DNA of 64,000 bases from Pyxidicoccus caerfyrddinensis (GTDB lineage: Bacteria; Myxococcota; Myxococcia; Myxococcales; Myxococcaceae). Positions 45,181 through 53,588 of this stretch are shown here, one piece after another (the stretch's first letter is position 1; each line of letters starts with the position of its first letter). The notes below the pieces were generated by a model. That model ran no database searches. It was given only the letters and a program-made list of their open reading frames with translations, and was not told where the DNA came from. Location of the stretch: contig NZ_JAAIYA010000027.1 of the NCBI RefSeq assembly GCF_010894405.1, positions 58,605-122,604 of the forward strand, in the 5' to 3' direction. The translations under genes were made by a program, and so were the position numbers.

Positions 45181-48100
45181 AGGCCCACCGAGGCCGAGCC
45201 CCCGGACGCGCCGAGGGGAATGGCGTTCAACATCGCGTCGAACTCGTGCTGCACCCGGTCCAGCTCCTCGTTGAAGCTGGTCTCCAGGTTGTCGATGACG
45301 CGCAGGAGCCGCCCGAACAGGTCATCGACCACCAGGCTGTCGAGGTTCTCGAGCAGGTCCTCCAGCTTCTTGAGGATGACGCCGATCTCCGCCCTCAGGG
45401 TGCCGAGCACCGCGGCGACAGCCTGGCGTATCTGCCCGAGGACCTGGTCGACCGCGCCCTTCACCTGGTCGATGAAGCCCTTCACCTTGCCCGTCAGCGA
45501 GGTGAGGACGCCCTGGTACAGGCCGTCGAGCTGCGCCTCCAGCGTGGCCGGGTCGAGCGCCGCGAGCGGGTCGAGCAGGGGCTCGTAGATGTTCTCCCGC
45601 AGCGACTGCGCCAGCTCATCCGGGTCCAGGACGTGGAACTTCGCCTGCACGGTGTCGTAGACGCCGGAGACCGCGTCCTTGAGCATGGCCGGGTGGATGA
45701 TCAAGGCCGTGTCCTTGATCATCGTGAAGAACCCATTGATGGCCGGGGTGATGGCGCTCTCCATGGGCTTGAGCCGGGCCAGGAAGAGCTCGAGCGTCGC
45801 ATCCAGCCGGCGGGCCTTCTCCGAGGGCCGCAGCGTCGCGAGCCCTGCGCGAAGCTGCTCGTAGGTGAGCGGCTCGCGCTGCCGCAGGAACGCGGGCAGG
45901 AGCCTGCCGAGGTTCGCATCGAGCCGGGTGTACGAGGCCTCCGCGCCAGTCGCCTCCAGCGAGTTGATCTTGAGGCGCAGGGCGTTGACCAGGCTCTCGT
46001 GCGACGCCTGGAGCTGCCGGAGCCGCGAGGACTCCACGTCGATGCGCACCGGCTGGACCACGAGGTCGAAGCGCGCCAGGAGCGAGACCGCCGCGTCCTG
46101 GTTGCCGGGCGGGGCGAGCTCGAGTCTCGCCACCAGGGAGGCACGCAGCCCCGGGAGGAACGGGATGCCCGCCGCGGCCCGCACCGGGGACAGCTCCGCG
46201 AGCGTACCCTGCCCTTCGCGAAGCTGGCGCAGCACGTTGCGGGGGTCGATGGCATGCATCGCCAGGCCGAGCCCCGTGCGCAGTCCCTCCATGACCGAGA
46301 CCAGGTCGTTGCGTGGCACACCGTCCAGGGCCTGGAGCAGCCGGTCGAAGACGAGGTCCAGCGGCTGGAACAGCGTGCTCAGCTTGATGCTGTTCTGGAC
46401 GCTGACCTGGACCTGGCGGATGCCCTCTTCCGGGTCTCCGAACAGGGCATCGGTCAGGGCGAGCGTGATGGTCTTGAGCGTGGCGTAGAAGGTGTCGAGC
46501 GGCGCGGGCAGGTTCACGCTATCGAGTCCGTCGATGATGGCCTGGCGTGCCTGCGCGAAGAGCTCCTTCTCCTTCTCCTCCAACGTGTCGAGGAGGGGCC
46601 GGATGTCCACGTACCCGAGCAGCTTGTCGATCTCGGCGTACAGCGTCCGCAGGGGCGCCACCCAGACATCCGGGTTGACGCGCTCCACCACGGCCATCAT
46701 CTGCGCATAGGGCTCGCGGAGCACCCTCAGCAGCAAGCCCGGCGAGAGCGTGGCGAGGCGGGCCTTCAGGTTGTCGACGAGCTCGTAGAGGGGCGCCAGC
46801 AGCGTCGCGCCGTTGAGCTTCTGCACGGCCCCGGTGACCTGGTCCAGGAGGGAGCCCAGCGGCCCCATCACCGACTCCGGGTCGAAGTTCCCGAGCCTGC
46901 GGCGGAAGTCCTGCCAGGCGGCGAGGATCTGGTTGATGAGCCCCTTGAGCTCATTGCCCAGCTCGGCGAACCCGTTCTTGAGCTGGGTGTTGATCATCCC
47001 CTCCAGGTCGATGGCGCGCAGCAGCGCGAGGCCGGCCTGGATGGCGAGCTTCTCCGCGTCGGAGAGGGCGTCGGGGCGGATGGACTGCAGCTTCGTCTTG
47101 AGGGTGCCTATCTCCTCGATGACCTCGTCGGCGACCGGCTTGAAGCTCAGCTCGTCCAGCCGGGCGAGGAGCGAGCGAATCTCCTCGAGGCCATCCGCGA
47201 GGCTGTCCTCCAGCTCCTGAATCACCGACCCGGCGGACTCGATGGCCGTCGTGAGTTCCTGGCCCACCTCGGCGAAGGGAATCTGCTCGAGCTGCCGGAG
47301 CACATCCGCCAGGCCCTGCTGCACCTGGGTGAGCAGCCCGGAGTCGAGATTGTCGTCGATGAACTTCTGGGCGTCCTGGAACGCCTCCTCGATGGAGGTG
47401 CGGATGGAGGTGATGCCCAGGTCGTCCAGCTCCTGCTTGACGCGCACGAGCATGGCCTCCACCGCGGCCTGCACCTGCTCGGTGGGCACCTGCTCGATGG
47501 CCTGGCGGATCCTGTCGATGAACCCGAGCAGGATGCTCCGGGCCTGCCCCAGCGGCGACTGGGCGAAGCTCTCCTGGATGCTGGTGGACAGCCGGGTGAT
47601 GCGCGCCGCGAGGTCCTCCGGCGAGAACACCATCGTCAGCCGCGCCAGGAACTCGTTCAGCACCTCGGCGAGCTGGTCCACCGCGTCGTCGACCGTGGGG
47701 AGCGCGTCGAGCGGCAGCGCGTCGAGGAGGTCCCGGTACGTGGTGAAGACGGTGTCCCAGGCGTGGCTCTCCACCACCGTCTGGAGGGCCGCGTAGAAGT
47801 CTTCCAGCGTATCGAAGCCCGAGTCGAACGCGGTGCGCAGGCCCTGGAGCTTCAGCTCCAGCGCGCCATACAGGGCCACGTTGGCCGGGTCGAAGTCCTT
47901 GATGGCCTGGGCCACCTCCTGGAACGCCGCGGCGATGGCCGCCCGGGCCGGGTTCACCGCCGTGGCCAGGTTGGCGTCGGACAGAGGCGCCACGACGGCG
48001 AGCGCCGAGCTCACGTGCGCCGTCACGTCCTGGAGCAGGTCCGGCGCCACGCCAATGAGGTTGCGGCTGAGGAACGGCAGCAGCTCCGCGGCGTTGCCGG

Positions 48101-48593
48101 CGTAGTTCGTGCGCAGGTCGTCGATGAGCTGGAGGGCCTCGCGGACCCGCGTCAGCTCCTCAGCGCCAATCAGGTTCGCGGCGAGGTCACCCAGGCGCGT
48201 CTGGAACAGGCCCAGCAGGTCCCCGACCAGCGCCATGGCGGTCTGCTCCAGGCTGGAGCCGGCCTGGATCTGCTTCACCACGTCGCTGTCCTGCAGGAAC
48301 CGCATCAGCTCGCTGTAGGCCTGCTCGATTTCCTCCACGTACCGCAGGCTGTCCGCGGGGAGCGCGTTGCGGATGGTGGTGAGCGCCTCGGGCAGGCGCT
48401 CCGAGATTCCGGAGACGTCGATCTGCAGGGTGGTCTCGAGCCCCTCCATGGCCGAGGTGACGCCTGCCAGCGGCGACGAGGGGCCCGAGCTCAGGGAGCC
48501 CAGCACGTTGAGGAAGCCGCTCAGCCCATTGCCAACGTTCAGGCTGGCGGTGCTCGCCCCCTCCAGCGTCGGTACATTGGCTGTGGCGCTCAT
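45177..48593 (-). CDS. Long helical protein, candidate tape measure
   Basis: 1138 residues, almost wholly alpha-helical with heptad-like Leu/Ile/Val spacing, few aromatics and no Cys seen (segments such as LTTAIESAGSVIQELEDSLA, VKGFIDQVKGAVDQVLGQIR). It lacks a recognisable enzymatic domain and a signal peptide. Gene position, after tube and before hub, is where the tape measure lies in P2 and Mu tails. If it is the tape measure, its length at about 0.15 nm per residue would set a tube of roughly 170 nm. Alternative: a structural scaffold or toxin-carrier protein. GGGAG lies ahead of the ATG. Confidence 0.7.
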   Translation of the reverse strand: MSATANVPTLEGASTASLNVGNGLSGFLNVLGSLSSGPSSPLAGVTSAMEGLETTLQIDVSGISERLPEALTTIRNALPADSLRYVEEIEQAYSELMRFLQDSDVVKQIQAGSSLEQTAMALVGDLLGLFQTRLGDLAANLIGAEELTRVREALQLIDDLRTNYAGNAAELLPFLSRNLIGVAPDLLQDVTAHVSSALAVVAPLSDANLATAVNPARAAIAAAFQEVAQAIKDFDPANVALYGALELKLQGLRTAFDSGFDTLEDFYAALQTVVESHAWDTVFTTYRDLLDALPLDALPTVDDAVDQLAEVLNEFLARLTMVFSPEDLAARITRLSTSIQESFAQSPLGQARSILLGFIDRIRQAIEQVPTEQVQAAVEAMLVRVKQELDDLGITSIRTSIEEAFQDAQKFIDDNLDSGLLTQVQQGLADVLRQLEQIPFAEVGQELTTAIESAGSVIQELEDSLADGLEEIRSLLARLDELSFKPVADEVIEEIGTLKTKLQSIRPDALSDAEKLAIQAGLALLRAIDLEGMINTQLKNGFAELGNELKGLINQILAAWQDFRRRLGNFDPESVMGPLGSLLDQVTGAVQKLNGATLLAPLYELVDNLKARLATLSPGLLLRVLREPYAQMMAVVERVNPDVWVAPLRTLYAEIDKLLGYVDIRPLLDTLEEKEKELFAQARQAIIDGLDSVNLPAPLDTFYATLKTITLALTDALFGDPEEGIRQVQVSVQNSIKLSTLFQPLDLVFDRLLQALDGVPRNDLVSVMEGLRTGLGLAMHAIDPRNVLRQLREGQGTLAELSPVRAAAGIPFLPGLRASLVARLELAPPGNQDAAVSLLARFDLVVQPVRIDVESSRLRQLQASHESLVNALRLKINSLEATGAEASYTRLDANLGRLLPAFLRQREPLTYEQLRAGLATLRPSEKARRLDATLELFLARLKPMESAITPAINGFFTMIKDTALIIHPAMLKDAVSGVYDTVQAKFHVLDPDELAQSLRENIYEPLLDPLAALDPATLEAQLDGLYQGVLTSLTGKVKGFIDQVKGAVDQVLGQIRQAVAAVLGTLRAEIGVILKKLEDLLENLDSLVVDDLFGRLLRVIDNLETSFNEELDRVQHEFDAMLNAIPLGASGGSASVGL

Positions 48594-48617
48594 CCCGGGA
48601 CTCCCTCGCTCCCCAGC

Positions 48618-49214
48618 TCAGAGAAGCCCTGCAATGGAGCTCAGCGTCGTGGTGGCGGGACCTGCCGCTTCGGTGAAGGACGTGAGCATCCCCGGCAGCC
48701 GCGTGGTGGGGTTGCCGTAGTCGGAGGCTCCAGCGAGGAGGTTCGCCAGGTCGGCGACCTGGCCGATGGCGTTCTGCACGTCGTCCATCATCCCGGCGGC
48801 CTCATCGAGGATGCTGGCGTCGAGGTCCCCGAGCGGACTGGAGACCGCGGGCGGCGGTGGGGGTACGTACTCCGCCACCTCGCAGGCATAGTCGAACTGG
48901 TCGACGAAGCCCGCCCGCTGCACCACCTGAAGGCCCTCGATGACGACCTGCGTGAAGTACCCCTCGCCGATGGCCTCGCACAGGAAGTCCACCGGCTCGC
49001 GGGCCAGGTACTTGTCCCGCAGCTCCTTGAGCCTGTCGGCGGCCTCCGCGCCCAGGAAGATGCCCTGGAAGGCCACGGCCACGCCGGGCCGCCCGAGGTC
49101 CTGGGTCAGCTCGCCGCTGAGCCCGGGCACGCTGTGTCGGACGAAGCGGGCGCGCTCGCGCACCTCCACCTTGATGAGCTTGTCGAGGGGAATCCCCGCC
49201 AGTTCGAGCGCCAT
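48618..49214 (-). CDS. Baseplate or hub adaptor-like protein
   Basis: 198 residues. The N-terminal 120 residues are a beta/alpha domain: LIKVEVRERARFVRHSVPG, then VAVAFQGIFLGAEAADRLKE and VDFLCEAIGEGYFTQVVIEG. This resembles adaptor domains at the N-terminus of Mu-type DNA-circularisation and hub proteins. A Pro-rich linker (VPPPPPA) leads to a helical tail. Its ATG shares a base with the preceding stop (TGATG). It may join the tape-measure-like protein to the hub; LysM is not visible, so the usual Pvc7-type adaptor is not clearly present. Confidence 0.6.
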   Translation of the reverse strand: MALELAGIPLDKLIKVEVRERARFVRHSVPGLSGELTQDLGRPGVAVAFQGIFLGAEAADRLKELRDKYLAREPVDFLCEAIGEGYFTQVVIEGLQVVQRAGFVDQFDYACEVAEYVPPPPPAVSSPLGDLDASILDEAAGMMDDVQNAIGQVADLANLLAGASDYGNPTTRLPGMLTSFTEAAGPATTTLSSIAGLL

Positions 49215-50362
49215 CAGAGGTCTCCCCCGGTGAGCCCGAAGCGCCGGATCGACTCCTCCCTCAGCCGGTCCTGGAACCTGTCGAGCAGCTTGTCCAGCAG
49301 CAGCTCCTCCGCCGCACCGCCCGCCCCTGTCTCACGGGCCGGCCCCGTGAAGGACACCTCCGGCAGGGAGACCGGCTCGGGGACGTGCACCATGGGAGCA
49401 GCGGGGCTCGCGTGAACTGGACTGGGGCCCGCGAAGACCGGCGCCTCGGGAGCCGCGTCGCGGCCTGGTAGCCTCGGAGGCAGGGCTTCGGGAGCTTCGA
49501 CGTGAGAGCGCAGCAGCGCCGCCAGCTCGGCCGGTGTCGAGACCATGCGGACGGACCGCGAGCCCGAAGCCGCTCCGTCCCTCATGGGCGCGGGGCCCTC
49601 CTCGAAGACGGCGCGCTCCGCAGGCGGCGGGCGCGTGGAAGCCATCGCCGACGCGACTGGAGTGAGCGTGAGCGGACGCGCCTTCTCCACCAGCGCGTCA
49701 ACCGTTGGAGCTTGCGGGCGGTACACCGGCACGGAGGGGAAGCCGAGACTTCCAGCCACCGTCCCGCGCTCCGGAAAGTTCGTGGACGGTGCGGACGCAC
49801 GCGCTCGGACTCCGGACTCCGGCGACCCTCGCAGTGCCGGATTCCCTCGTGGCCAGCCGCTCCCCTCTCCGGAGGACCCCGGCGAAGCGCCCAGGTGCGT
49901 CGCGTGGGACTCCATGCCCGTGGGCTCCGGCACCTGGAGCATCGACGCCTCGTAGAGCCCGGCGGACGCCGCGACAGGCTCCGAGGGTCGACCCCGCGAG
50001 TACGGACTCGCGGTGTCCCCGAAGTCGAAGCGTGGTGCGTCCGGCGCTCGCGGCCCCTCCGCGACAGTGGAGGCCGCGACAGGCTCCGAGGGTCGAGCCC
50101 GCGCGAACGGGCTCGCGGTGCTCCGGAGGTCGGTGCGTGGTGCGCCGGGCGCGCTCCGTCCCTCGGGTAACGGCTCGGATGGAGGCACAGCCTCGGCGGG
50201 GGCCGCGCCGCCCTGAAGCGCTCGCGACAGGACGCGCTCCAGCCGCGCGTGGAGGTCCCAGTCGGCGAACTCCCCTGGCAGAGGGAACGCGGACCCGAGG
50301 GGCTGGCGGAACAGTGCTTCCGCCACCCGGAGGACCTTCTCCGTCTGCCGCTCCAGCGTCAC
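49214..50362 (-). CDS. Pro/Ala-rich repeat protein of the injection operon
   Basis: 382 residues from a GTG overlapping the preceding stop as GTGA; longer upstream starts are shadows. Only the ends look folded: an N-terminal helix (TLERQTEKVLRVAEALFRQP) and a C-terminal helix (LDKLLDRFQDRLREESIRRF). The middle 300 residues are low-complexity Pro/Ser/Arg with a near-perfect 30-residue repeat (APRTDLRSTASPFARARPSE versus APRFDFGDTASPYSRGRPSE). Not recognised as any known tail part. The end helices suggest it bridges two partners through a disordered spacer. The repeats could expand or shrink by slippage. Confidence 0.65.
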   Translation of the reverse strand: MTLERQTEKVLRVAEALFRQPLGSAFPLPGEFADWDLHARLERVLSRALQGGAAPAEAVPPSEPLPEGRSAPGAPRTDLRSTASPFARARPSEPVAASTVAEGPRAPDAPRFDFGDTASPYSRGRPSEPVAASAGLYEASMLQVPEPTGMESHATHLGASPGSSGEGSGWPRGNPALRGSPESGVRARASAPSTNFPERGTVAGSLGFPSVPVYRPQAPTVDALVEKARPLTLTPVASAMASTRPPPAERAVFEEGPAPMRDGAASGSRSVRMVSTPAELAALLRSHVEAPEALPPRLPGRDAAPEAPVFAGPSPVHASPAAPMVHVPEPVSLPEVSFTGPARETGAGGAAEELLLDKLLDRFQDRLREESIRRFGLTGGDL

Positions 50363-50931
50363 TCCCGGCCCCCCCGCTCGCGGGCCGCATCCAGCGCGAG
50401 CAGCCGCTCGATGCCAGCGAGGTACACCGCCACCTGTCCCGGCGTCAGCTCCGCGACCTGCTGCGGTGTCCACCCGAAGTGCCGGGCCAACAGGAGGTGC
50501 GACTGTCCGAGCGGCGAGGAGGCGACGCTCTGCGCCCCGTCCCCGTCCGTGTCCAGGCCCGAGATGAGGTTGATGCGCGCCACCAGGAAGTGCACGAGCC
50601 CCGCGTGCAACTGGCGGATCTGCTCCAGCTGGAGCGCGGGCTCCACCAGCGACTCCTTGACCATCAGGAGGGGCACCAGGGAGGGCTCCTCGCGCGAGGC
50701 CTTCAGGATGAGGGCGAGCGTGGCGATGCGCAGGGGCCGCAGCTTCACGTGCCCACCCGCCCTGCCCGGCTCCGCGGCGCTTCCCGGCCTCAGCACCTGG
50801 GCGGGAATCGCCACCTCGTGGACGAGCGCGCTGCCAGCCAGCAGGTCATGGGCGGACAGCAGCCCTCCGTCCGCCGCGGCCCCATTGCCCCCAGGGCTCT
50901 CCCCCGGGGTTGCATGCATCGGGTTTCTCAC
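50359..50931 (-). CDS. Small helical protein, possible tail assembly chaperone
   Basis: 190 residues from a GTG eight bases after GGGAGAGG; a GTG nine bases earlier and an ATG twelve bases later are alternatives. The product is mostly helical (ESLVEPALQLEQIRQLHAG, VAVYLAGIERLLALDAARE) without enzyme motifs. It directly follows the tube gene, as the assembly chaperone does in contractile phages. No slippery frameshift is needed to explain it. Its stop overlaps the next GTG. Assignment is positional. Confidence 0.55.
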   Translation of the reverse strand: MRNPMHATPGESPGGNGAAADGGLLSAHDLLAGSALVHEVAIPAQVLRPGSAAEPGRAGGHVKLRPLRIATLALILKASREEPSLVPLLMVKESLVEPALQLEQIRQLHAGLVHFLVARINLISGLDTDGDGAQSVASSPLGQSHLLLARHFGWTPQQVAELTPGQVAVYLAGIERLLALDAARERGGRE

Positions 50932-50957
50932 TCCCGTCACCTCTCCCGTGAAGAGCG

Positions 50958-51458
50958 CTAGCTCTCCTCGAAGGCCACGCGCAGGGCCTGGAAGGTCACC
51001 TTCTCCATCACGAAGGAGTCACTGGGGATGGCGTAGTTCCAGCTGTCGAACCGCACCCCGAAGATGGTGACCCGGGACTGCTGGGTGGGCCGGGCCGGGT
51101 CCTTGAGCGTGGAGATGATGTTGAACGAGGGCTGCACGAAGTTCGGCGACGAGGGCGGGCTCGCCGCGCCGTCCCCGAGCAGGAGCCGGAGCAGCGCTCC
51201 ATTCACGTGGCCACGCTCGGCGGTGCCGGACACCTGGACGATGCCGGGCCGCAGGTGCGTGGGATAGCGCCGGCCAATCTCGAAGAAGGGGCGCACGTTG
51301 CTGGTGACGCTGATGGAGACGTTCGTCAGGCGCCCCACCACGTTGCTGAGGTCGTATTCGGAGACCAGGGCCTCGGCGACCTCACCCTCGGGCGTCGAGG
51401 TGTCCTCCACTCCGAGCACCAGGACCGCGTCAGTGGCACGAAACACGTCATTGGGCAT
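50958..51458 (-). CDS. Tail tube protein
   Basis: 166 residues. The N-terminal region is acidic (VLGVEDTSTPEGEVAEAL), and the beta-strand-rich body (VVGRLTNVSISVTSNVRPF, GIVQVSGTAERGHVNGALL, NIISTLKDP and RVTIFGVRFDSW) fits the Hcp/gp19-like tube fold. It follows the sheath gene by 12 bp, the standard sheath-tube pair, and is the likely inner tube through which payload is pushed. Confidence 0.85.
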   Translation of the reverse strand: MPNDVFRATDAVLVLGVEDTSTPEGEVAEALVSEYDLSNVVGRLTNVSISVTSNVRPFFEIGRRYPTHLRPGIVQVSGTAERGHVNGALLRLLLGDGAASPPSSPNFVQPSFNIISTLKDPARPTQQSRVTIFGVRFDSWNYAIPSDSFVMEKVTFQALRVAFEES

Positions 51459-51470
51459 GGGTGTCCTCGC

Positions 51471-53405
51471 TTACTTCAGCGTCATGGTCACGCGGATGTA
51501 GTCGATGCTGAAGGTCGGCTGGATGGTCATGGTGACGCTGACCTCTCCGGCGATCTCCTGGGCGCGGGTAGCGGTGACCTCGAGCTCGTAGCCGGTGAGC
51601 GCCTCGTCCTCCACCATGCGGGTGAGGAAGGCATCCAGCGTGGCCCTGAGCGCCGACCGCACCCGCGAGTTGTTGAGCTTGCCGATGTACGGGTTGGAAG
51701 CCGAGCGGACGCCGTACTTCGCGTAGTCGACGATGCGGCGGATGGGGATGGAGGAGAACGGCTGTCCCTCGCCCTGCGTGGTCAACCCCTTGAGCACCCG
51801 CAGCCCTTCCTTGCGGACCACGGTCAGCACGTTCTGCTTGATGAGCTGCTCCTGCTGCCCGCGATTCACGTCCACGGCCAGGCCGGGGATGTTCACGCTC
51901 TTGTTCGTCAGGCTGGTCTGCACGGACAGGGACGACACGAGCCCCGCCACGGCCGCGGCCGTATACGCGGGAGGCAGCGTCCTGCCATCCGGGTAGCGCA
52001 TGCCCGGAGCGACGAGGATGACCCGGTCCTCGGCCATCGAGTGGCCCAGGAACTCGGCCACCGTGTTGCCCTTGGCGCCGATGACACCGATGCGCTCGTG
52101 GTCGGTCTCCGCCGTCTCCTTGAGGTGGCCCACCAGGACCGAGCCCATGTCCTCGGCGTCCTGGCCCGCGAGCACCACGATGTTGACGAGCATGTTGGAG
52201 ATGGCCTCGAGGCCAGCCCGGAACTCGTCCTCACCCGCGTCCGCGCCGTTGGCGCCCCGGGTGTTGGTCCCGGTACCGAACCAGGCGCTCACCCCCGTGG
52301 CGGGCTTGTTGCCGCCGTAGGTGGCATCCGCGGTGCCCCGCACCAGCGCGGACGTGGCGAGCTGCTGCGCCAGGAGGCGGCCGTCGCAGACGACGTAGGC
52401 TTCCTTGGACGTGCCGGACACCAGCGTCACGAGAACGGCGTCCTCCGCCTCCACCAGGTAGCTGGCGGTGAGCACGTCCCCGTTGGCGGCGTTGGGCGCA
52501 TCGCCGGCGTGGAAGTCCAGGTCGCCGTTCCACACGGTGATGAGCACCTCGCCGGGCTGCGGGGCGGCATGCTCCACGCCGTAGGTGGCGATGACCTTCT
52601 GGCCGGCGGACGGCACCTGCGAGGCCTCGAAGGTGAGCTCGCCGGTGGAGGTGTTGACGCGAACCTCGCCCGCCGCGGGCGGCGCCCCGGCGCCGTAGAG
52701 GATGGCGCCCGAGCCGTACGTCCGCACCGTCTTCCCGGAGCCGTCCACCACCTTGAACTCGTTGACCGCCGGCACGTTGGCGACCTTGGGGTTGGCGAGG
52801 AGGAAGGCATTCGAACCGTTGGCGACGACCTCCTCGTCCCGGGCGATGAACCGGTAGACGACGTCGAAGGTGTCTACCCGCCGGGTGTCTCCTCGAGTCA
52901 CCTGGAGGCGGTTCTCCGGACTGGGCTTCACCGTGTGGTAGCGAAGCGCCGCGAAGGAGGACGTCTGCTTCTCCCCGACGATGCGGCACGGCGCCTTGGA
53001 CTCGGAGACGTCGACGTGAATCTCGTTGCCCCAGGTGCCGGGCGAGAGCGCGGTCAGCACTGCCACGGTGTGGTCCGCGTTGTCTCGCACCGCGAAGCTC
53101 GCGGCCTTGGAGGTGCTCTTCGCCACCCGCACGCCGATGACGGTGGAGGCCCCGTTCGCGTAGATGTGCTGCAGCGCGCGGGTGAGTGAGAGGGGATTCG
53201 CCCCATCCACCGGTTTGTCGAAGTCGTCCGGGAGCCCGAAGACCTCGCGGGCATTGGCGAAGCCCGAGAGGGTGACCGGGACTCCCACGGGACCGGCGCT
53301 GGCCGTCCCCACGACGCCGACGATGCCGGTGGCGATGCGCCCGGCGGATATCAACCCCTCGGCCCGTACGTCGATATAGGTCCCCGGAATGATCATTTCG
53401 GGCAT
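51471..53405 (-). CDS. Contractile tail sheath protein
   Basis: 644 residues. Begins MIIPGTYIDVRAEGL, then VGVVGTASAGPVGVPVTLSG and SLTRALQHIYANG, diagnostic of tail sheath proteins. A long beta-rich insertion (about 200-340) carries surface domains. The C-terminal conserved region (INIPGLAVDVNRGQQEQL-like, then VRSALRATLDAFL) is the sheath family core. AGGAGG sits ahead of ATG and the cluster's only clear promoter lies upstream, so this is the first gene of the operon. Confidence 0.94.
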   Translation of the reverse strand: MPEMIIPGTYIDVRAEGLISAGRIATGIVGVVGTASAGPVGVPVTLSGFANAREVFGLPDDFDKPVDGANPLSLTRALQHIYANGASTVIGVRVAKSTSKAASFAVRDNADHTVAVLTALSPGTWGNEIHVDVSESKAPCRIVGEKQTSSFAALRYHTVKPSPENRLQVTRGDTRRVDTFDVVYRFIARDEEVVANGSNAFLLANPKVANVPAVNEFKVVDGSGKTVRTYGSGAILYGAGAPPAAGEVRVNTSTGELTFEASQVPSAGQKVIATYGVEHAAPQPGEVLITVWNGDLDFHAGDAPNAANGDVLTASYLVEAEDAVLVTLVSGTSKEAYVVCDGRLLAQQLATSALVRGTADATYGGNKPATGVSAWFGTGTNTRGANGADAGEDEFRAGLEAISNMLVNIVVLAGQDAEDMGSVLVGHLKETAETDHERIGVIGAKGNTVAEFLGHSMAEDRVILVAPGMRYPDGRTLPPAYTAAAVAGLVSSLSVQTSLTNKSVNIPGLAVDVNRGQQEQLIKQNVLTVVRKEGLRVLKGLTTQGEGQPFSSIPIRRIVDYAKYGVRSASNPYIGKLNNSRVRSALRATLDAFLTRMVEDEALTGYELEVTATRAQEIAGEVSVTMTIQPTFSIDYIRVTMTLK

Positions 53406-53482
53406 CCCTGCCTCCTATTCGGTCACGGCTCCCTGCGCGCCCCCTCTCCTCGCCACTCAGCAGCGCGGAGCGGGGTTGGCAG

Positions 53483-53527
53483 GATTCACTGATCGTGAAT
53501 CTAGAGCGACTGTCCGAGGATAGGCAA
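53483..53527 (-). promoter_or_regulatory. Candidate promoter with overlapping palindrome, injection operon
   Basis: On the minus strand TTGCCT (53522-53527) and TAGATT (53498-53503) stand 18 bp apart, acceptable as -35 and -10. A perfect dyad GATTCAC-TGATC-GTGAATC at 53483-53501 overlaps the -10, a usual place for a repressor operator. A second element, GATCAGTG at 53530-53537, is the reverse complement of CACTGATC within the dyad. The sheath start is about 80 bp downstream. Everything seen by eye; the start site is not known. Confidence 0.4.
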
Positions 53528-53588
53528 AGGGATCAGTGCAATTCGCTTCGGCGCACCGCGTCGGCGGCGGTGCGGGCCCAACGACCGG

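Noticed and set aside
50359..50940. Programmed frameshift in the tail chaperone region
   Set aside because: The next gene starts with its own GTG overlapping the stop, and no slippery heptamer was seen, so no frameshift is needed.
27920..53405. Prophage
   Set aside because: Only tail genes are present; no integrase, capsid, portal, terminase, replication or lysis genes, and no attachment-site repeats at the ends.
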